DNA of 46,448 bases, taken from Verrucomicrobiaceae bacterium (GTDB taxonomy: Bacteria > Verrucomicrobiota > Verrucomicrobiia > Verrucomicrobiales > Verrucomicrobiaceae). The stretch is from positions 1-46,448 of the forward strand of contig JAIXZA010000011.1 in NCBI GenBank assembly GCA_027489965.1. The letters run 5' to 3'. The notes under the pieces are model-generated. The model searched no databases. It saw nothing but the letters and a program-made list of their open reading frames with translations, and was not told where the DNA came from. The number at the start of each line of letters is the position of its first letter. Position 1 is the stretch's first letter. Positions 24,352 to 33,908 of the stretch are shown piece after piece. Both the position numbers and the translations under genes were made by a program.

Positions 24352-25254
24352 TTACATCACATCCAGCTCTGGCTTGAAGTCAGCCGCGTGGTAAGAACTG
24401 CGCACCAACGGTGCACTGGCGACATGGCGGAAGCCTTTTTTGCGAGCGATCTCTTTGTAATTGGCAAAGGTATCGGGATGAATGTACTCAATGACTGGAA
24501 GATGCTGGGCTGATGGCCGCAAGTACTGGCCAAGAGTTAGCACGGTGACTCCATGCTCCAAAAGGTCGTCCATGGCTTGAAAAAGCTCCACTTCAGTCTC
24601 GCCCAAGCCAAGCATCAAGCCGCTTTTGGTGGCGCATTTGCTGCCCATTTCAGCCGCCATTTCTTTGGCACGTTTCAGTACGTGGAGACTGCGATGATAC
24701 TGGGCACGACTTCGAACCAAGGGCGTCAAACGTTCCACCGTTTCTAAATTGTGATTGAAGATATGCGGACGGGCCTTCATGACGACTTCTAGGGCATCGT
24801 CTTTGTCGTTGAAGTCAGGCACAAGGATCTCAATCGTGATGCCCGGCACCGCGGCACGGACAGCTTCGATGGTTTTAGCAAAGTGATCGGCACCGCCATC
24901 CTTCACATCATCACGGGCGACAGCCGTGATGACGATGTGATTCAATCCCAAACGCTTGGTGGCCTCGGCGACGCGCTGTGGCTCATCGGCTTCGAGAGCA
25001 AAGGGTTTCGCTGTTTTCACCGCGCAAAATCCACAGGCGCGAGTGCAGCGATCTCCGGCGATCATGAAGGTAGCCGTTCCCTGACTCCAACATTCCCAGC
25101 GGTTCGGGCATTGCGCCTCTTCACAAACTGTGTGGAGTTTTAAATCTGAAATGAGGGACTTGGTGCTCCAAAAAACCGGATCACGCGGCAACTTCACGCG
25201 AATCCAATCCGGTTTCTTATCGGTATGCAGGGCGGGGTCGATTTTGCAGGACAT
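24352..25254 (-). CDS. lipA: Lipoyl synthase
   Basis: From the ATG at 25254 the protein has 300 residues. The auxiliary cluster cysteines are C44, C49 and C55 (VCEEAQCPNRWECW), and the radical-SAM cysteines are C70, C74 and C77 (CTRACGFC). The tail contains the RSSYHA motif, whose serine coordinates the auxiliary cluster. LipA inserts two sulfurs into octanoylated lipoyl domains. lipB is not adjacent. The frame upstream to 25293 adds 13 residues that are not needed. Confidence 0.96.
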   Translation of the reverse strand: MSCKIDPALHTDKKPDWIRVKLPRDPVFWSTKSLISDLKLHTVCEEAQCPNRWECWSQGTATFMIAGDRCTRACGFCAVKTAKPFALEADEPQRVAEATKRLGLNHIVITAVARDDVKDGGADHFAKTIEAVRAAVPGITIEILVPDFNDKDDALEVVMKARPHIFNHNLETVERLTPLVRSRAQYHRSLHVLKRAKEMAAEMGSKCATKSGLMLGLGETEVELFQAMDDLLEHGVTVLTLGQYLRPSAQHLPVIEYIHPDTFANYKEIARKKGFRHVASAPLVRSSYHAADFKPELDVM

Positions 25255-25388
25255 TGAGAATTGAACGAATGGCCTAGGATATCCAGATGACAAGAACCGA
25301 TTGTGGGGAAGGTCGAAAAAGACTGTCTCTAGAGTCTTTCTTAGAAGCCCAATTTTGTGTCTTGGAGGTTTAGAAAGAGGCTCATAGT

Positions 25389-26240
25389 CTATTCAAAAAA
25401 CCGAACTCTAAAGTCCCCATTCAGCAATGGCAAACGCTCATAGGAACGTGATTCTCGGGCTGAGAATGACACTTGACCTTCAGTCTGCTGTGGCAACGAC
25501 AAATGATGCACGCCAGTGGCGTCATGCCATTCGATCAGATCAGGACTACCCAGACCACCACGTTTGACCTTACCATTAAGACCACCGGGTAAAAAAGCCG
25601 TTTCGCCCCTAACTTCGATCTCAAAGGTGGCAGCTTTCACCAGCGCTGGTTGATTGAAGCCCTTTCTTTCCGACAGGGGCACTTGAGCAAGCCCCAGGCT
25701 ATCGGACGCCATGCTGCCGCTAAGTTCGAGGCTAACCATGTGACAGACCAACAGCATGCGCCGAGAATCTCTTGCCAAGGGTGGCTGTCGCGAATCGACC
25801 CAACGATTCACGGCGGCAAATCTCATGGCAAAGGCTGAATTGGGCTTGGTTAAATCCGGGTAAATCTGCTCTGCCTCTTTGCGCACCTTGTCAGCCAATT
25901 CAGGGCTATCGGTAAACGTATCATTGGCATTCCAAAGAAAGGGGTCATCGTCATTTTTAAAATGGCGACGTGTTTCCATCACCCGATTATAGATGGCGGC
26001 TAAGGGAGGCCCTTGATTGATGGCCTGACCTTCTGCGGAGCGCGCCGCATTGACTGAACTAGCGAGCAAACGGCCGATGGCTTCACGCTTCTCCGCCGCT
26101 GGCAGAGCCGTCTTCTGTCCGCGATCAAAAGCCCGTTGCCGAGCAATCTCACGATCAAGAGCAGCCTTATCAAATGGATTTTCTGCCAGCGCTAGAGCAC
26201 TGAACAGGAAGCAGCTAAGGAAGAATCTGTGAAAAGACAT
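25389..26240 (-). CDS. Secreted protein of unknown function
   Basis: The 283-residue protein begins with a signal peptide (MSFHRFFLSCFLFSALALA). The rest is soluble with no recognised domain; the C-terminal 100 residues look beta-rich (TFEIEVRGETAFLPGGLNG, HHLSLPQQTEG). There are no obvious catalytic motifs. It lies 56 bp downstream of the RlpA-like gene on the same strand. Confidence 0.65.
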   Translation of the reverse strand: MSFHRFFLSCFLFSALALAENPFDKAALDREIARQRAFDRGQKTALPAAEKREAIGRLLASSVNAARSAEGQAINQGPPLAAIYNRVMETRRHFKNDDDPFLWNANDTFTDSPELADKVRKEAEQIYPDLTKPNSAFAMRFAAVNRWVDSRQPPLARDSRRMLLVCHMVSLELSGSMASDSLGLAQVPLSERKGFNQPALVKAATFEIEVRGETAFLPGGLNGKVKRGGLGSPDLIEWHDATGVHHLSLPQQTEGQVSFSARESRSYERLPLLNGDFRVRFFE

Positions 26241-26296
26241 TCCCCTTCTTTTAATCCGACACCTCAGATCTGGGAAGCAAGAACTTTACCAAATCA

Positions 26297-26686
26297 TCAT
26301 CGCTGCAGCCGCTCTAATCGCACTTTGCAAATGCCATGTCGTGGCGTCAACCCAATGGCTGATGCTGCCGCAGGGGTCAGATCGATCACACGACCGCGGA
26401 TGTAAGGCCCACGGTCATTGATCCGAACAATGGCACTCTGTCCTGTATGTAAATGAGTGACTCTAACCATGGTCCCCATCGGCCAAGTTCGGTGTGCGGC
26501 CACCATTGCCCTGGAAAGATAAGTCTCTCCGCTAGCTGTGCGGTGATCGCGATAAATTGAGGCCATGCCGTCCTGAACCTGAACCACTCGAGGTTTAGAC
26601 AGGATCCGTGCAGATTTACGACTACTACAAGCAGAAAGAGCCATGACGAGAATGAGGAGAACGAGCGAATAAATGCGGGTCATCAC
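26297..26686 (-). CDS. rlpA: RlpA-like lytic transglycosylase lipoprotein
   Basis: The 129-residue protein has a lipoprotein signal ending LVMALSAC, with cysteine 20 lipidated. It then has a single double-psi beta-barrel domain with [31 protein letters not shown] and the hallmark [15 protein letters not shown]. RlpA proteins cut glycan strands lacking peptide stems, or act in septal walls. There is no SPOR domain, so it is the short form. The usual catalytic residues (the histidine in AAHRT and the aspartate in NDRGP) are present. Confidence 0.9.
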   Translation of the reverse strand: MMTRIYSLVLLILVMALSACSSRKSARILSKPRVVQVQDGMASIYRDHRTASGETYLSRAMVAAHRTWPMGTMVRVTHLHTGQSAIVRINDRGPYIRGRVIDLTPAAASAIGLTPRHGICKVRLERLQR

Positions 26687-26771
26687 ACATCTCGATCATT
26701 GAAAAAGCTGTAATGCAAGGCTGAAAACCAAGCAAATACGCCTTCCTATTCGTTTAATCGTCTACTTTCAT

Positions 26772-27446
26772 CTATTCACCAGGCTTCTCTGCTCCAAAGA
26801 ACATCATGTGCTGCCAAGGTAGGCCATCGAACTCGCGAACGAGCTTGAAGCCGTTGCTAAGATATTCCTTTTTGATCTGTGCCTTGGTCATTTTATGTTC
26901 CGGCTTGATGGGCACGCTATCATCCTCTGCACGGAATTCGACCATGACGATGACCCCATCTGGCTTGAGGGCTTTTTTCATCCCTGCTAACATAGGCTCG
27001 GGATAAGAAAACTCGTGATACACGTCCACCAGTAGAATCATATCACAGGAGGCTGGAGGTAATTTAGGGTCATCCATCTCACCGATGATGCTAACAATGT
27101 TGGTGAGTCCCTTCCCCTCAGCCCGCTGATGTAGCATCTCGATCATTTCAGGCTGCACTTCCACGGCATAAACTTTACCCTCTTTGCCGACAGCTTCAGC
27201 GATGGGCAAGGTATGATATCCATTGCCGCTGCCCATGTCGCAGACACTCATTCCGGGCATTAGCTTGAGCTGCTCACGCATGAGCAGGGTGGCCTCTTCT
27301 TGATCGCGTTTATGACGAATAAGCCAACTAGCAGCTTCCCAATGCATGGTCCTGGCAATGATGCGCCCCTGATACTCGGCAGGAGGCGGCGGTGTCTGCG
27401 CGATAAGCAGGGCAGGAAGAAGGAGCAGCAGAGAAAAGCGGATCAT
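26772..27446 (-). CDS. Class I SAM-dependent methyltransferase with N-terminal signal peptide
   Basis: The 224-residue protein starts with MIRFSLLLLLPALLIAQT, a typical Sec signal, followed by a proline-rich spacer. The methyltransferase core has VCDMGSGNGYHTLPIA (SAM-binding motif I), the acidic loop VYAVEVQPEM and a motif IV region MILLVDVYHEF. It is odd that a SAM-dependent fold should be exported. The true start could lie downstream, but the next methionines (for example M34) would still keep the core. The substrate is unknown. Confidence 0.82.
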   Translation of the reverse strand: MIRFSLLLLLPALLIAQTPPPPAEYQGRIIARTMHWEAASWLIRHKRDQEEATLLMREQLKLMPGMSVCDMGSGNGYHTLPIAEAVGKEGKVYAVEVQPEMIEMLHQRAEGKGLTNIVSIIGEMDDPKLPPASCDMILLVDVYHEFSYPEPMLAGMKKALKPDGVIVMVEFRAEDDSVPIKPEHKMTKAQIKKEYLSNGFKLVREFDGLPWQHMMFFGAEKPGE

Positions 27447-27497
27447 TGAGACGAAACGGAGGATGAATCGTGTAATTCTCAGTTTTTATTCCTCGGA

Positions 27498-28808
27498 CTA
27501 GTGGATCATGAGCCAACCAATAATGATCAAGATGGGTAGAAGAATGGGAATAGAGAACTGCCACATGTAGCGCAGGAAGTCGGGAGTGTTTACCTTCGAC
27601 TTATCGGCGATGGCTTTAACCATGAAGTTAGGACCATTGCCAATGTAGCTACCCGCACCAAAAAAGACCGCGCCGAGTGAGATGGCTATCAGTGTCTGTG
27701 GGTGAGAAGAGGCAAAGAGGATCACATCCGCAGGTGAATCCACACTCAAATGCTCTGCTCCCATCGCAGCGGCCAGGAAGCTCAGGTAGGTCGGTGCGTT
27801 ATCTAAAAAAGCAGACAGGGAGCCTGTGGCAAAATAATAGCCGATGGGCGAGCTTAGCTCAATGGCCTGGCCACTTTGTAAAATCTGCAAAGCGGGGATC
27901 ATGGTGAGAAAAATGCCAATGAATAAATACCCCACCTCTTTGACTGGACCAAAGTTAAAATCATTGGCGGCATGAATGTCTGGCTTTGACGTGAAATAAG
28001 AACCAGCAGCAGCAGCTATCATGACAAGAGCTGGGACGGAAAAGACGCCAGCGAGCACGGTTTCCTGCACACTTTTTGGCAAAAAGACGGCTACCAGGAC
28101 TAACCCAAGAAAGCCTAAATTGGGCAGACCTCGGAAGTGAAAATGCTCCTCCTGAGTCTCCTTCTCCCGGACCTCCTTAGGCGCACGGCGAAAATTGTAG
28201 CTATCCAGCACAAAGAATACGACGAGCAACAGGCCAATGGCCAGCAACCAGCCCATCCAGGCATGTTCCAAGACCCACCAAAAGGGAACGCCTCTGAGAA
28301 AGCCTAGAAACAACGGCGGATCACCGATGGGTGTCAGGGCACCACCACAGTTACTGACGACAAAAATAAAGAACACAACGTGCTGCCCCGTAATGCGATA
28401 TCTGTTCATCCTAATCCAGGGCCTGATCATGAGCATCGACGCTCCTGTCGTTCCGATGACATTGGATAAGACGGCGCCGATGGCTAAAAAGAGGGTGTTT
28501 TGCAAAGGGGTCGCCTCACCCTTCACGCGGATATTGATACCCCCACAAATGACGAACAGAGAGCCGACCAGGGCCATGAAGCTTACGTACTCATGCGCAG
28601 CATGCACGAGAGGATGCCAGTCCGACTTCAGGCCAAAATAGATAGCGGTCACCAATCCTAACCCAACTGCCACTTTAGGATAATGATGCTCCCAAAAATG
28701 AGCGGCAAAAAGCGGCATCAGAGCGATGCTCAAAAGAAGCAGAGCAAAGGGAATGACCATCCAATAGGGTGGCATAGCCACTGCAGTTGAGGCAATGATA
28801 CTAAACAT
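27498..28808 (-). CDS. Sodium:proton antiporter, NhaD/ion-transporter superfamily
   Basis: The 436-residue protein has about 11-12 membrane helices. The helix-breaking signature SNCGGALTPIGDPPLFLGF (about 152-170) and the second repeat with FLDNAPTYLSF and GAGSYIGNGPNFM are characteristic of the NhaD/CitMHS-like antiporter group. Its role would be Na+/H+ exchange across the inner membrane. It lies 15 bp from the upstream epimerase gene, and the methyltransferase follows by 51 bp. Confidence 0.86.
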   Translation of the reverse strand: MFSIIASTAVAMPPYWMVIPFALLLLSIALMPLFAAHFWEHHYPKVAVGLGLVTAIYFGLKSDWHPLVHAAHEYVSFMALVGSLFVICGGINIRVKGEATPLQNTLFLAIGAVLSNVIGTTGASMLMIRPWIRMNRYRITGQHVVFFIFVVSNCGGALTPIGDPPLFLGFLRGVPFWWVLEHAWMGWLLAIGLLLVVFFVLDSYNFRRAPKEVREKETQEEHFHFRGLPNLGFLGLVLVAVFLPKSVQETVLAGVFSVPALVMIAAAAGSYFTSKPDIHAANDFNFGPVKEVGYLFIGIFLTMIPALQILQSGQAIELSSPIGYYFATGSLSAFLDNAPTYLSFLAAAMGAEHLSVDSPADVILFASSHPQTLIAISLGAVFFGAGSYIGNGPNFMVKAIADKSKVNTPDFLRYMWQFSIPILLPILIIIGWLMIH

Positions 28809-28823
28809 AAAAACAGAGAGAAA

Positions 28824-29783
28824 TTAGCGGTAAAAATCAAGAGTGTGCTTCAACCCATCCTCCCAGGAAACGAGTGGATCATAACCTAGATCCTGCCGCG
28901 CCGCACGGAGATCCGCTGCGCTATCACGGATATCGCCACTGCGTGCAGGCTGATGAAACGGCACCAAGGCTTGCGCCGTCACTCGATTCAGTTCATTCAC
29001 CAGATCCAAGAGACTCACACTGACACCACCCGCCACATTAAAAACACGTCCAGCCACCTTTTCCGCAGGTCGCTCAGCAGCGAGCAGATTGGCGGCGACC
29101 ACATTATCGATGTAGGCAAAATCGCGGGATTGCAGGCCATCCCCAAAGATCGTCGGAGCCTTTCCTTCCAGCATGAGCGTACAGAATTTGGCAATAACAC
29201 CTGAATAGGCAGAGGTGAAGGATTGGCGCGGACCAAAGACATTGAAGTAGCGTAGCGCCACGGTTTCCAGTCCGTAGAGGTGATGAAACATCTGGCCATA
29301 GCGCTCGCTCCCATACTTTTGTAGGCCATAGGGTGTAAGCGGCAGCACGGGATCAGCTTCGTGTTTCAGCGGCGTTGCTGTATCCCCATAAATAGCAGCT
29401 GAGGAGGCAAACATGTAGCGCTTCACTTTAGCTTCTCGGGCGGCCACGAGCAGATTGAGAGAGGCCTCCAAATTAATGGCATTACTTTCTAGAGGTTGCG
29501 CCACCGATTGTGGAACTGAGGCGATGGCGGCCTCGTGAAAAACCCAATCGCAGCCCTGAATGATTTTTTTCACGAGCGCGGCATCCGTGACGCAGCCCTT
29601 CACAAATTCGATACGGTCATTTGCACCTGCCCAGGCAAGATTGGCATCGGCATCCCCAGTGCTCAGGTCATCTAGAACCACCACCTGCGCACCTCGGGCG
29701 CATAGGGCTTGGGCGATGTGTGAACCGATAAAGCCAGCACCTCCCGTGACGAGCGCTTTGATTTCTAATGAAGATTGGGACAT
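28824..29783 (-). CDS. NAD-dependent nucleotide-sugar epimerase (WbpP/GalE-like)
   Basis: The 319-residue extended SDR has TGGAGFIGSH (13-22), the segment HEAAIASVPQSVAQP (83-97) and the catalytic Y152 and K156. The AASVPxS segment resembles the UDP-N-acetylglucosamine 4-epimerase WbpP branch more than GalE. The product would be a polysaccharide precursor. It is a distant paralogue of the epimerase at 23294. It is 77 bp downstream of pbpC. Confidence 0.9.
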   Translation of the reverse strand: MSQSSLEIKALVTGGAGFIGSHIAQALCARGAQVVVLDDLSTGDADANLAWAGANDRIEFVKGCVTDAALVKKIIQGCDWVFHEAAIASVPQSVAQPLESNAINLEASLNLLVAAREAKVKRYMFASSAAIYGDTATPLKHEADPVLPLTPYGLQKYGSERYGQMFHHLYGLETVALRYFNVFGPRQSFTSAYSGVIAKFCTLMLEGKAPTIFGDGLQSRDFAYIDNVVAANLLAAERPAEKVAGRVFNVAGGVSVSLLDLVNELNRVTAQALVPFHQPARSGDIRDSAADLRAARQDLGYDPLVSWEDGLKHTLDFYR

Positions 29784-29860
29784 TCAGTCAAGCTTGGATG
29801 CAATTGCAGCCTTGTTCCAATCTCTTTTGCACTCTTCGCCACAAAACTTGGCCGTGGCTT

Positions 29861-32140
29861 CTACTCCTCGTGAACAATCACAAAGGTTTGCTGAAGTTCG
29901 CCACTGAGACGATGGCGTGCAGTGAAGCTGTGGCGGCCGGGTTTGAGCAAGACATAGGGAATATCGCCATCCAGTTGGACATCGAGAGTATCGCTGGTCC
30001 AGTCGATGGGCTGTGTTGGCTGAGTCTGGAGGATTAACCGGCTGCCTTGATTCGGCACATCGGGATCAAGCCGGACCACAGTGCCTGGGACGGGATTGGA
30101 AATGGTCCAGACCTGATGGATCTCGTTGGCGGGGCAAACGAGCAGGTCGCCCATCCAATTGTCGCCACTGCGCAGCCAATGGGCGTATTCAGGAGCGATT
30201 AGGGCACGACCACGACCATCATAGTCTGATTTCGAGGCAGGCGCAGGCAAATGATCTGTTAGGAAGAGATCCTCTCGGCTCAGGCGCACAGGCGGTGACT
30301 GTGCGGTCAGTCGCTTCCCAGTCCTCGGGTCGATGCGCGCACGCACGATTCCCGCAGGCTGCTCATACCAGGTCTGCGCATGCCGCTGATGGAGATGCAT
30401 GAAAATGTCACGCCAAATTGGAGCGGCACCCGTCACCCCAGAGACCTCTTGCATGGGTGTATTGTCGAAGTTACCGACCCAGACACCGACCGTGAATTCC
30501 GGCGTGTAGCCAAGTGTCCAGTTATCCCGATAGGATTGACTGGTGCCCGTTTTGACCGCCGCACGAAAAGGTAGGCGCAGCGGCGAATGCGGACCAAAGG
30601 TCAAGGTGCGCGCCTGATTGTCACTGAGGATATCGGCCAAAAGATAGGCCGGCGCTGGATCAAAGTCCCTACATGCTATCGCTTGCGCCGCTGGCATCAG
30701 CGACCATGGTTTCCATTTTCCTAATCGGGCTAGGGCAGCATAGGCGTTCGCCAGCTCAACGAGCCGGACTGGCGCATTCCCAATCGTCAGGCCAAGCCCA
30801 TAATGATCGGCCGAATCAGTCAGCGTGGTGAGCCCCAGGTCCTGCAGGCGAGTCAGCAGTGCCTGCGCCCCACCCAAACTAGCCAGCACCTTTACCGCAG
30901 AGATGTTTAAACTATTGCCCAGGGCATCTCGATACGTCATGGGCCCATAAAGGCGATGAGCATAATTTTCTGGGCGATAGAGGCCGCTAGCTGTCGGATA
31001 TTCAATCGGCAAATCGGCTACGATACTGGCAGGTGTAGCACCTCGTTCAAACGCGAGTTGATAGGTGAAAGGCTTCATTGCTGATCCGGGCGAGTGCTCA
31101 GCCCAGGCCCCATTGATCTGACCGCCGTCTTTTGAGAAAAAATCACGCGATCCTGCCAGAGCCAGAAGATACCCAGTAGCATTTTCAATCACAACCGCAG
31201 CCCCTTGGGTAACATGACGATCTTTCAGCGCCACCAATCGGCTTGAGATGATGTTCTCCACCTGCTCTTGAAGCATGACATCAATCGTGGTCTGGATCGT
31301 CGCAGACACCTGAGTTGTGGCGTGCCTGCGCAGCATTTCGATGGCATGAGGCGCGGCAAAACCACCGGTGAAACGTTGCAGCGTGATTTTCTCATCCAGG
31401 GCTACACGCAGGGCGTCCTCGTTGATCCAGCCCTGCTCCTTCATGGCCTGCAGGATGTACGCTTGGCGCGGACGAATGGCTTCCAGCTTACGAAAAGGAT
31501 TGTAGCGCGTCGGTGACTGTGGAATGGCAGCCAGCAGGGCGCATTCAGCCAAAGTCAGGTCGGTGAGCGGCTTATTAAAATAACCTGAAGCCGCCGATTG
31601 GCAGCCCGTGAGCAGATTCCCGTAACTGATGCGGCGAAGATACTCGCTGAGCACCTGCTCCTTTGACCAGGCGAGACTGATTCTTCGTGCTTGCAGAGCT
31701 TCAACGCACTTCACCCAAAGCGTGCGCTTCCCCTGACGTTGGGCACTGACCTTGATAAGCTGCTGAGGTATCGTCGAGGCCCCCGAGACAATGCGCCCAT
31801 ACATCAGATTATCCCGCGCAGCTCGGGCAATGGCCAGCAAATCGACACCGCCATGAGACCAGTATCGGCGATCTTCTGCGGCTAGGGTTGCCTGGATCAG
31901 GGTGGGCGGAAGCGCCGCAAAAGTCACATACTCACCGACACGATCACCTTCAGCGCTGAGCAGTTGGCGCAGCAGCCTGCCATCTCTGGCTAAGTAGCGG
32001 ACAGATTCAGCTCTTGATTGCAATAGGGAGTCAGGAAGCTCCACACACCATGGCAGCCCCCACCAAACAGCGATTGCCACCGCACTCAAGAGGGCCACAT
32101 AACACAGCCATCTTGGAAGCTTCTTGAGGATCTTCAGCAC
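29861..32140 (-). CDS. pbpC: Penicillin-binding protein 1C
   Basis: This 759-residue class A PBP has one N-terminal membrane anchor (about 12-30). The GT51 transglycosylase domain has AAEDRRYWSHGGVD (E89, D90) and GASTIPQQLIK. The transpeptidase has S353-AMK (SxxK), SLN (410-412) and KTGTS (530-534). The C-terminal BiPBP domain spans about 665-759. That combination defines the PbpC type. It polymerises and may cross-link peptidoglycan in the periplasm. The alpha-2-macroglobulin gene that often accompanies pbpC is not seen in the window. Confidence 0.95.
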   Translation of the reverse strand: MLKILKKLPRWLCYVALLSAVAIAVWWGLPWCVELPDSLLQSRAESVRYLARDGRLLRQLLSAEGDRVGEYVTFAALPPTLIQATLAAEDRRYWSHGGVDLLAIARAARDNLMYGRIVSGASTIPQQLIKVSAQRQGKRTLWVKCVEALQARRISLAWSKEQVLSEYLRRISYGNLLTGCQSAASGYFNKPLTDLTLAECALLAAIPQSPTRYNPFRKLEAIRPRQAYILQAMKEQGWINEDALRVALDEKITLQRFTGGFAAPHAIEMLRRHATTQVSATIQTTIDVMLQEQVENIISSRLVALKDRHVTQGAAVVIENATGYLLALAGSRDFFSKDGGQINGAWAEHSPGSAMKPFTYQLAFERGATPASIVADLPIEYPTASGLYRPENYAHRLYGPMTYRDALGNSLNISAVKVLASLGGAQALLTRLQDLGLTTLTDSADHYGLGLTIGNAPVRLVELANAYAALARLGKWKPWSLMPAAQAIACRDFDPAPAYLLADILSDNQARTLTFGPHSPLRLPFRAAVKTGTSQSYRDNWTLGYTPEFTVGVWVGNFDNTPMQEVSGVTGAAPIWRDIFMHLHQRHAQTWYEQPAGIVRARIDPRTGKRLTAQSPPVRLSREDLFLTDHLPAPASKSDYDGRGRALIAPEYAHWLRSGDNWMGDLLVCPANEIHQVWTISNPVPGTVVRLDPDVPNQGSRLILQTQPTQPIDWTSDTLDVQLDGDIPYVLLKPGRHSFTARHRLSGELQQTFVIVHEE

Positions 32141-32176
32141 GTGAATGAGTACCTGAAATGGCGAGATAATGAAACC

Positions 32177-32212
32177 AAAAAAATCGTCCCTGCCAATGAT
32201 GGTCAGGGACGA
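32177..32212 (-). terminator. Rho-independent terminator of the SWIB gene
   Basis: On the minus strand TCGTCCCTG (32212-32204) and CAGGGACGA (32192-32184) pair perfectly, with extra pairing inside the loop, followed by a run of seven T (32183-32177). It begins 36 bp after the SWIB stop and insulates pbpC. Confidence 0.88.
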
Positions 32213-32247
32213 TAGGAAGGTTGGTTGGTTCGACTAAAAAACTCGAC

Positions 32248-32532
32248 TTATTTGATGTGAGCGGACACCAGCTTGGTCATCTCAAACATCGTCACTTGAG
32301 CTTTACCACCGAAGACAGCCTTGAGAGCAGCATCAGCATTGATGTTGGTCTTCTTCGTTGCGTCCTGGAGACCATTCTTCTTGATGTAGTCCCAGAGTTT
32401 CTTGGTGAGTTCGCCACGGGAAGCGGGTTCAGATCCGACGACTGCTGCCAGAATGGCATCAGGCTGGACTGGCTTCATGAGAGCTGCGTTTGGTTTACGA
32501 GGAGTTTTGGTTGCGGTGGTTTTTTTAGCCAT
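32248..32532 (-). CDS. SWIB/MDM2-domain protein
   Basis: From the ATG at 32532 the protein has 94 residues, with a basic N-terminal tail (MAKKTTATKTPRKP). The SWIB domain (about residues 20-94) contains SRGELTKKLWDYIKKNGLQD and a C-terminal VTMFEMTKLVSAHI. SWIB is a chromatin-remodelling domain in eukaryotes but also occurs as stand-alone proteins in Chlamydia and other PVC bacteria. A DNA-associated role is inferred from the basic tail. A terminator follows. Confidence 0.9.
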   Translation of the reverse strand: MAKKTTATKTPRKPNAALMKPVQPDAILAAVVGSEPASRGELTKKLWDYIKKNGLQDATKKTNINADAALKAVFGGKAQVTMFEMTKLVSAHIK

Positions 32533-32663
32533 AGGGGCGCGATGCTGGCAGCTTACTGTGCTGTGGTCAATACCTGACATTCAGGTTTTTTTCGACATCC
32601 CCACGAAGAAAGGCCTGCTTTGATGATTGAAGCCGCCCCACAGAACCGATACTATGCACACAA

Positions 32664-33902
32664 ATGCAGCGACTTTTACTCCTCGGCCTCAGCCTTTTCA
32701 CCCTCACCTCGGGCCACGCTGAAAATTGGCCCCAATGGCGAGGTAATCGACTGGACGGCAAGAGTTTAGATCATGGATTCCCAAAAAAACTCACCCAAGA
32801 AAACGAGACTTGGCGGATCGAACTGCCTGGCCTAGGTCATGCCTCTCCTATCGTCTGGGGGGATCGCCTTTTCACCGTGGCTGCGCTGACGGACACTCAG
32901 GAGCGAGTTTTATTCTGCCTAGACCGGACTTCTGGGGCGCTGCTCTGGCAAAAGCCAGTCTTGAAATCGACCCTAGAGGCAAAACACCGCCTCAACAGTC
33001 ATGCCTCCAGCACTCCAGCCACCGACGGGGAACGCGTTTTTACCGCGTTTTTAGATGGTCAATCCGTCATTGTCAGTGCCCATGACTTCTCCGGCAAGCA
33101 GGTCTGGCAAGTGAGCCCAGGTGTCTTTGCCAGCAAACACGGCTTTTGCAGCAGTCCGATTCTCTTTGAGGACAAAGTCATCATCAACTGCGACCACGAC
33201 GGCCCGGGTTACATCGTTGCGCTTGCCAGAACAGATGGCCGGCAACTCTGGCGGATCGAGCGGCCAAACCAAACTCGTAGTTACTGCGTACCGCTCATTA
33301 AGGAGATCGGTGGCCGAGTCCAAATGATCCTGTCTGGCAGTAAATGCGTGACCAGTTACAGCCCACAGGATGGCCGTCTGCACTGGATGATCGACGGTCC
33401 TACGGAGCAGTTCGTGGCCTCCATCGTCCATGATGAAAAATCCAATCTGCTGCTCATGAGCGGTGGCTTTCCAGAGCATCATATCCTAGCCATAAAGCCA
33501 GATGGCCTCGGCAATGTCACCGACACCCACATCGCTTGGCGCACAAACAAAGGCGTCTCCTACGTGCCATCACCGATCTGTGAAAAGGGCTGGTTTCTCA
33601 TCGTCTCCGATTCCGGCATTGCCCATTGCTTTGATGCGGCCACCGGAGACATCGCCTGGGAGGAACGGATGAAAGAGCACCATGCCTCTCAGGTTAGCGC
33701 CGAGGGAAAGGTCTTTTTCATCAATGACTTCGGCACCCTGCGTGTCATCAATCCTGGAAAAGATTATGAACTCACCGCCGAATGTGAGCTTGGAGAAAAA
33801 GTCTTTGCTTCCCCTGCCCTGAGTGAAGGTCAAATCTTCATCCGCACAGAAAAAAGTCTCATTTGCTTCGGTAAACGTCTCCCTCAAACAGCCGCCCGCT
33901 GA
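32664..33902 (+). CDS. Secreted PQQ-like beta-propeller protein
   Basis: The 412-residue protein has a signal peptide (to about GHAE) and starts NWPQWRGNRLDGKS, the hallmark of PQQ-propeller proteins common in planctomycetes and verrucomicrobia. Repeated blades appear as LLWQKPVL, QVWQVSPG, QLWRIERP and DIAWEERM. No alcohol-dehydrogenase cofactor ligands are evident, so it is probably a scaffold or binding protein like BamB rather than an enzyme. It starts an operon with a lipoprotein and moeA (gaps of 6 and 5 bp). Confidence 0.88.
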   Translation: MQRLLLLGLSLFTLTSGHAENWPQWRGNRLDGKSLDHGFPKKLTQENETWRIELPGLGHASPIVWGDRLFTVAALTDTQERVLFCLDRTSGALLWQKPVLKSTLEAKHRLNSHASSTPATDGERVFTAFLDGQSVIVSAHDFSGKQVWQVSPGVFASKHGFCSSPILFEDKVIINCDHDGPGYIVALARTDGRQLWRIERPNQTRSYCVPLIKEIGGRVQMILSGSKCVTSYSPQDGRLHWMIDGPTEQFVASIVHDEKSNLLLMSGGFPEHHILAIKPDGLGNVTDTHIAWRTNKGVSYVPSPICEKGWFLIVSDSGIAHCFDAATGDIAWEERMKEHHASQVSAEGKVFFINDFGTLRVINPGKDYELTAECELGEKVFASPALSEGQIFIRTEKSLICFGKRLPQTAAR

Positions 33903-33908
33903 TCCCCC

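Noticed and set aside
23453..24394. 313-codon plus-strand open frame antisense to the UDP-sugar epimerase
   Set aside because: The protein has no recognisable motif, while the opposite strand encodes a complete epimerase with all catalytic residues. It is a shadow frame.
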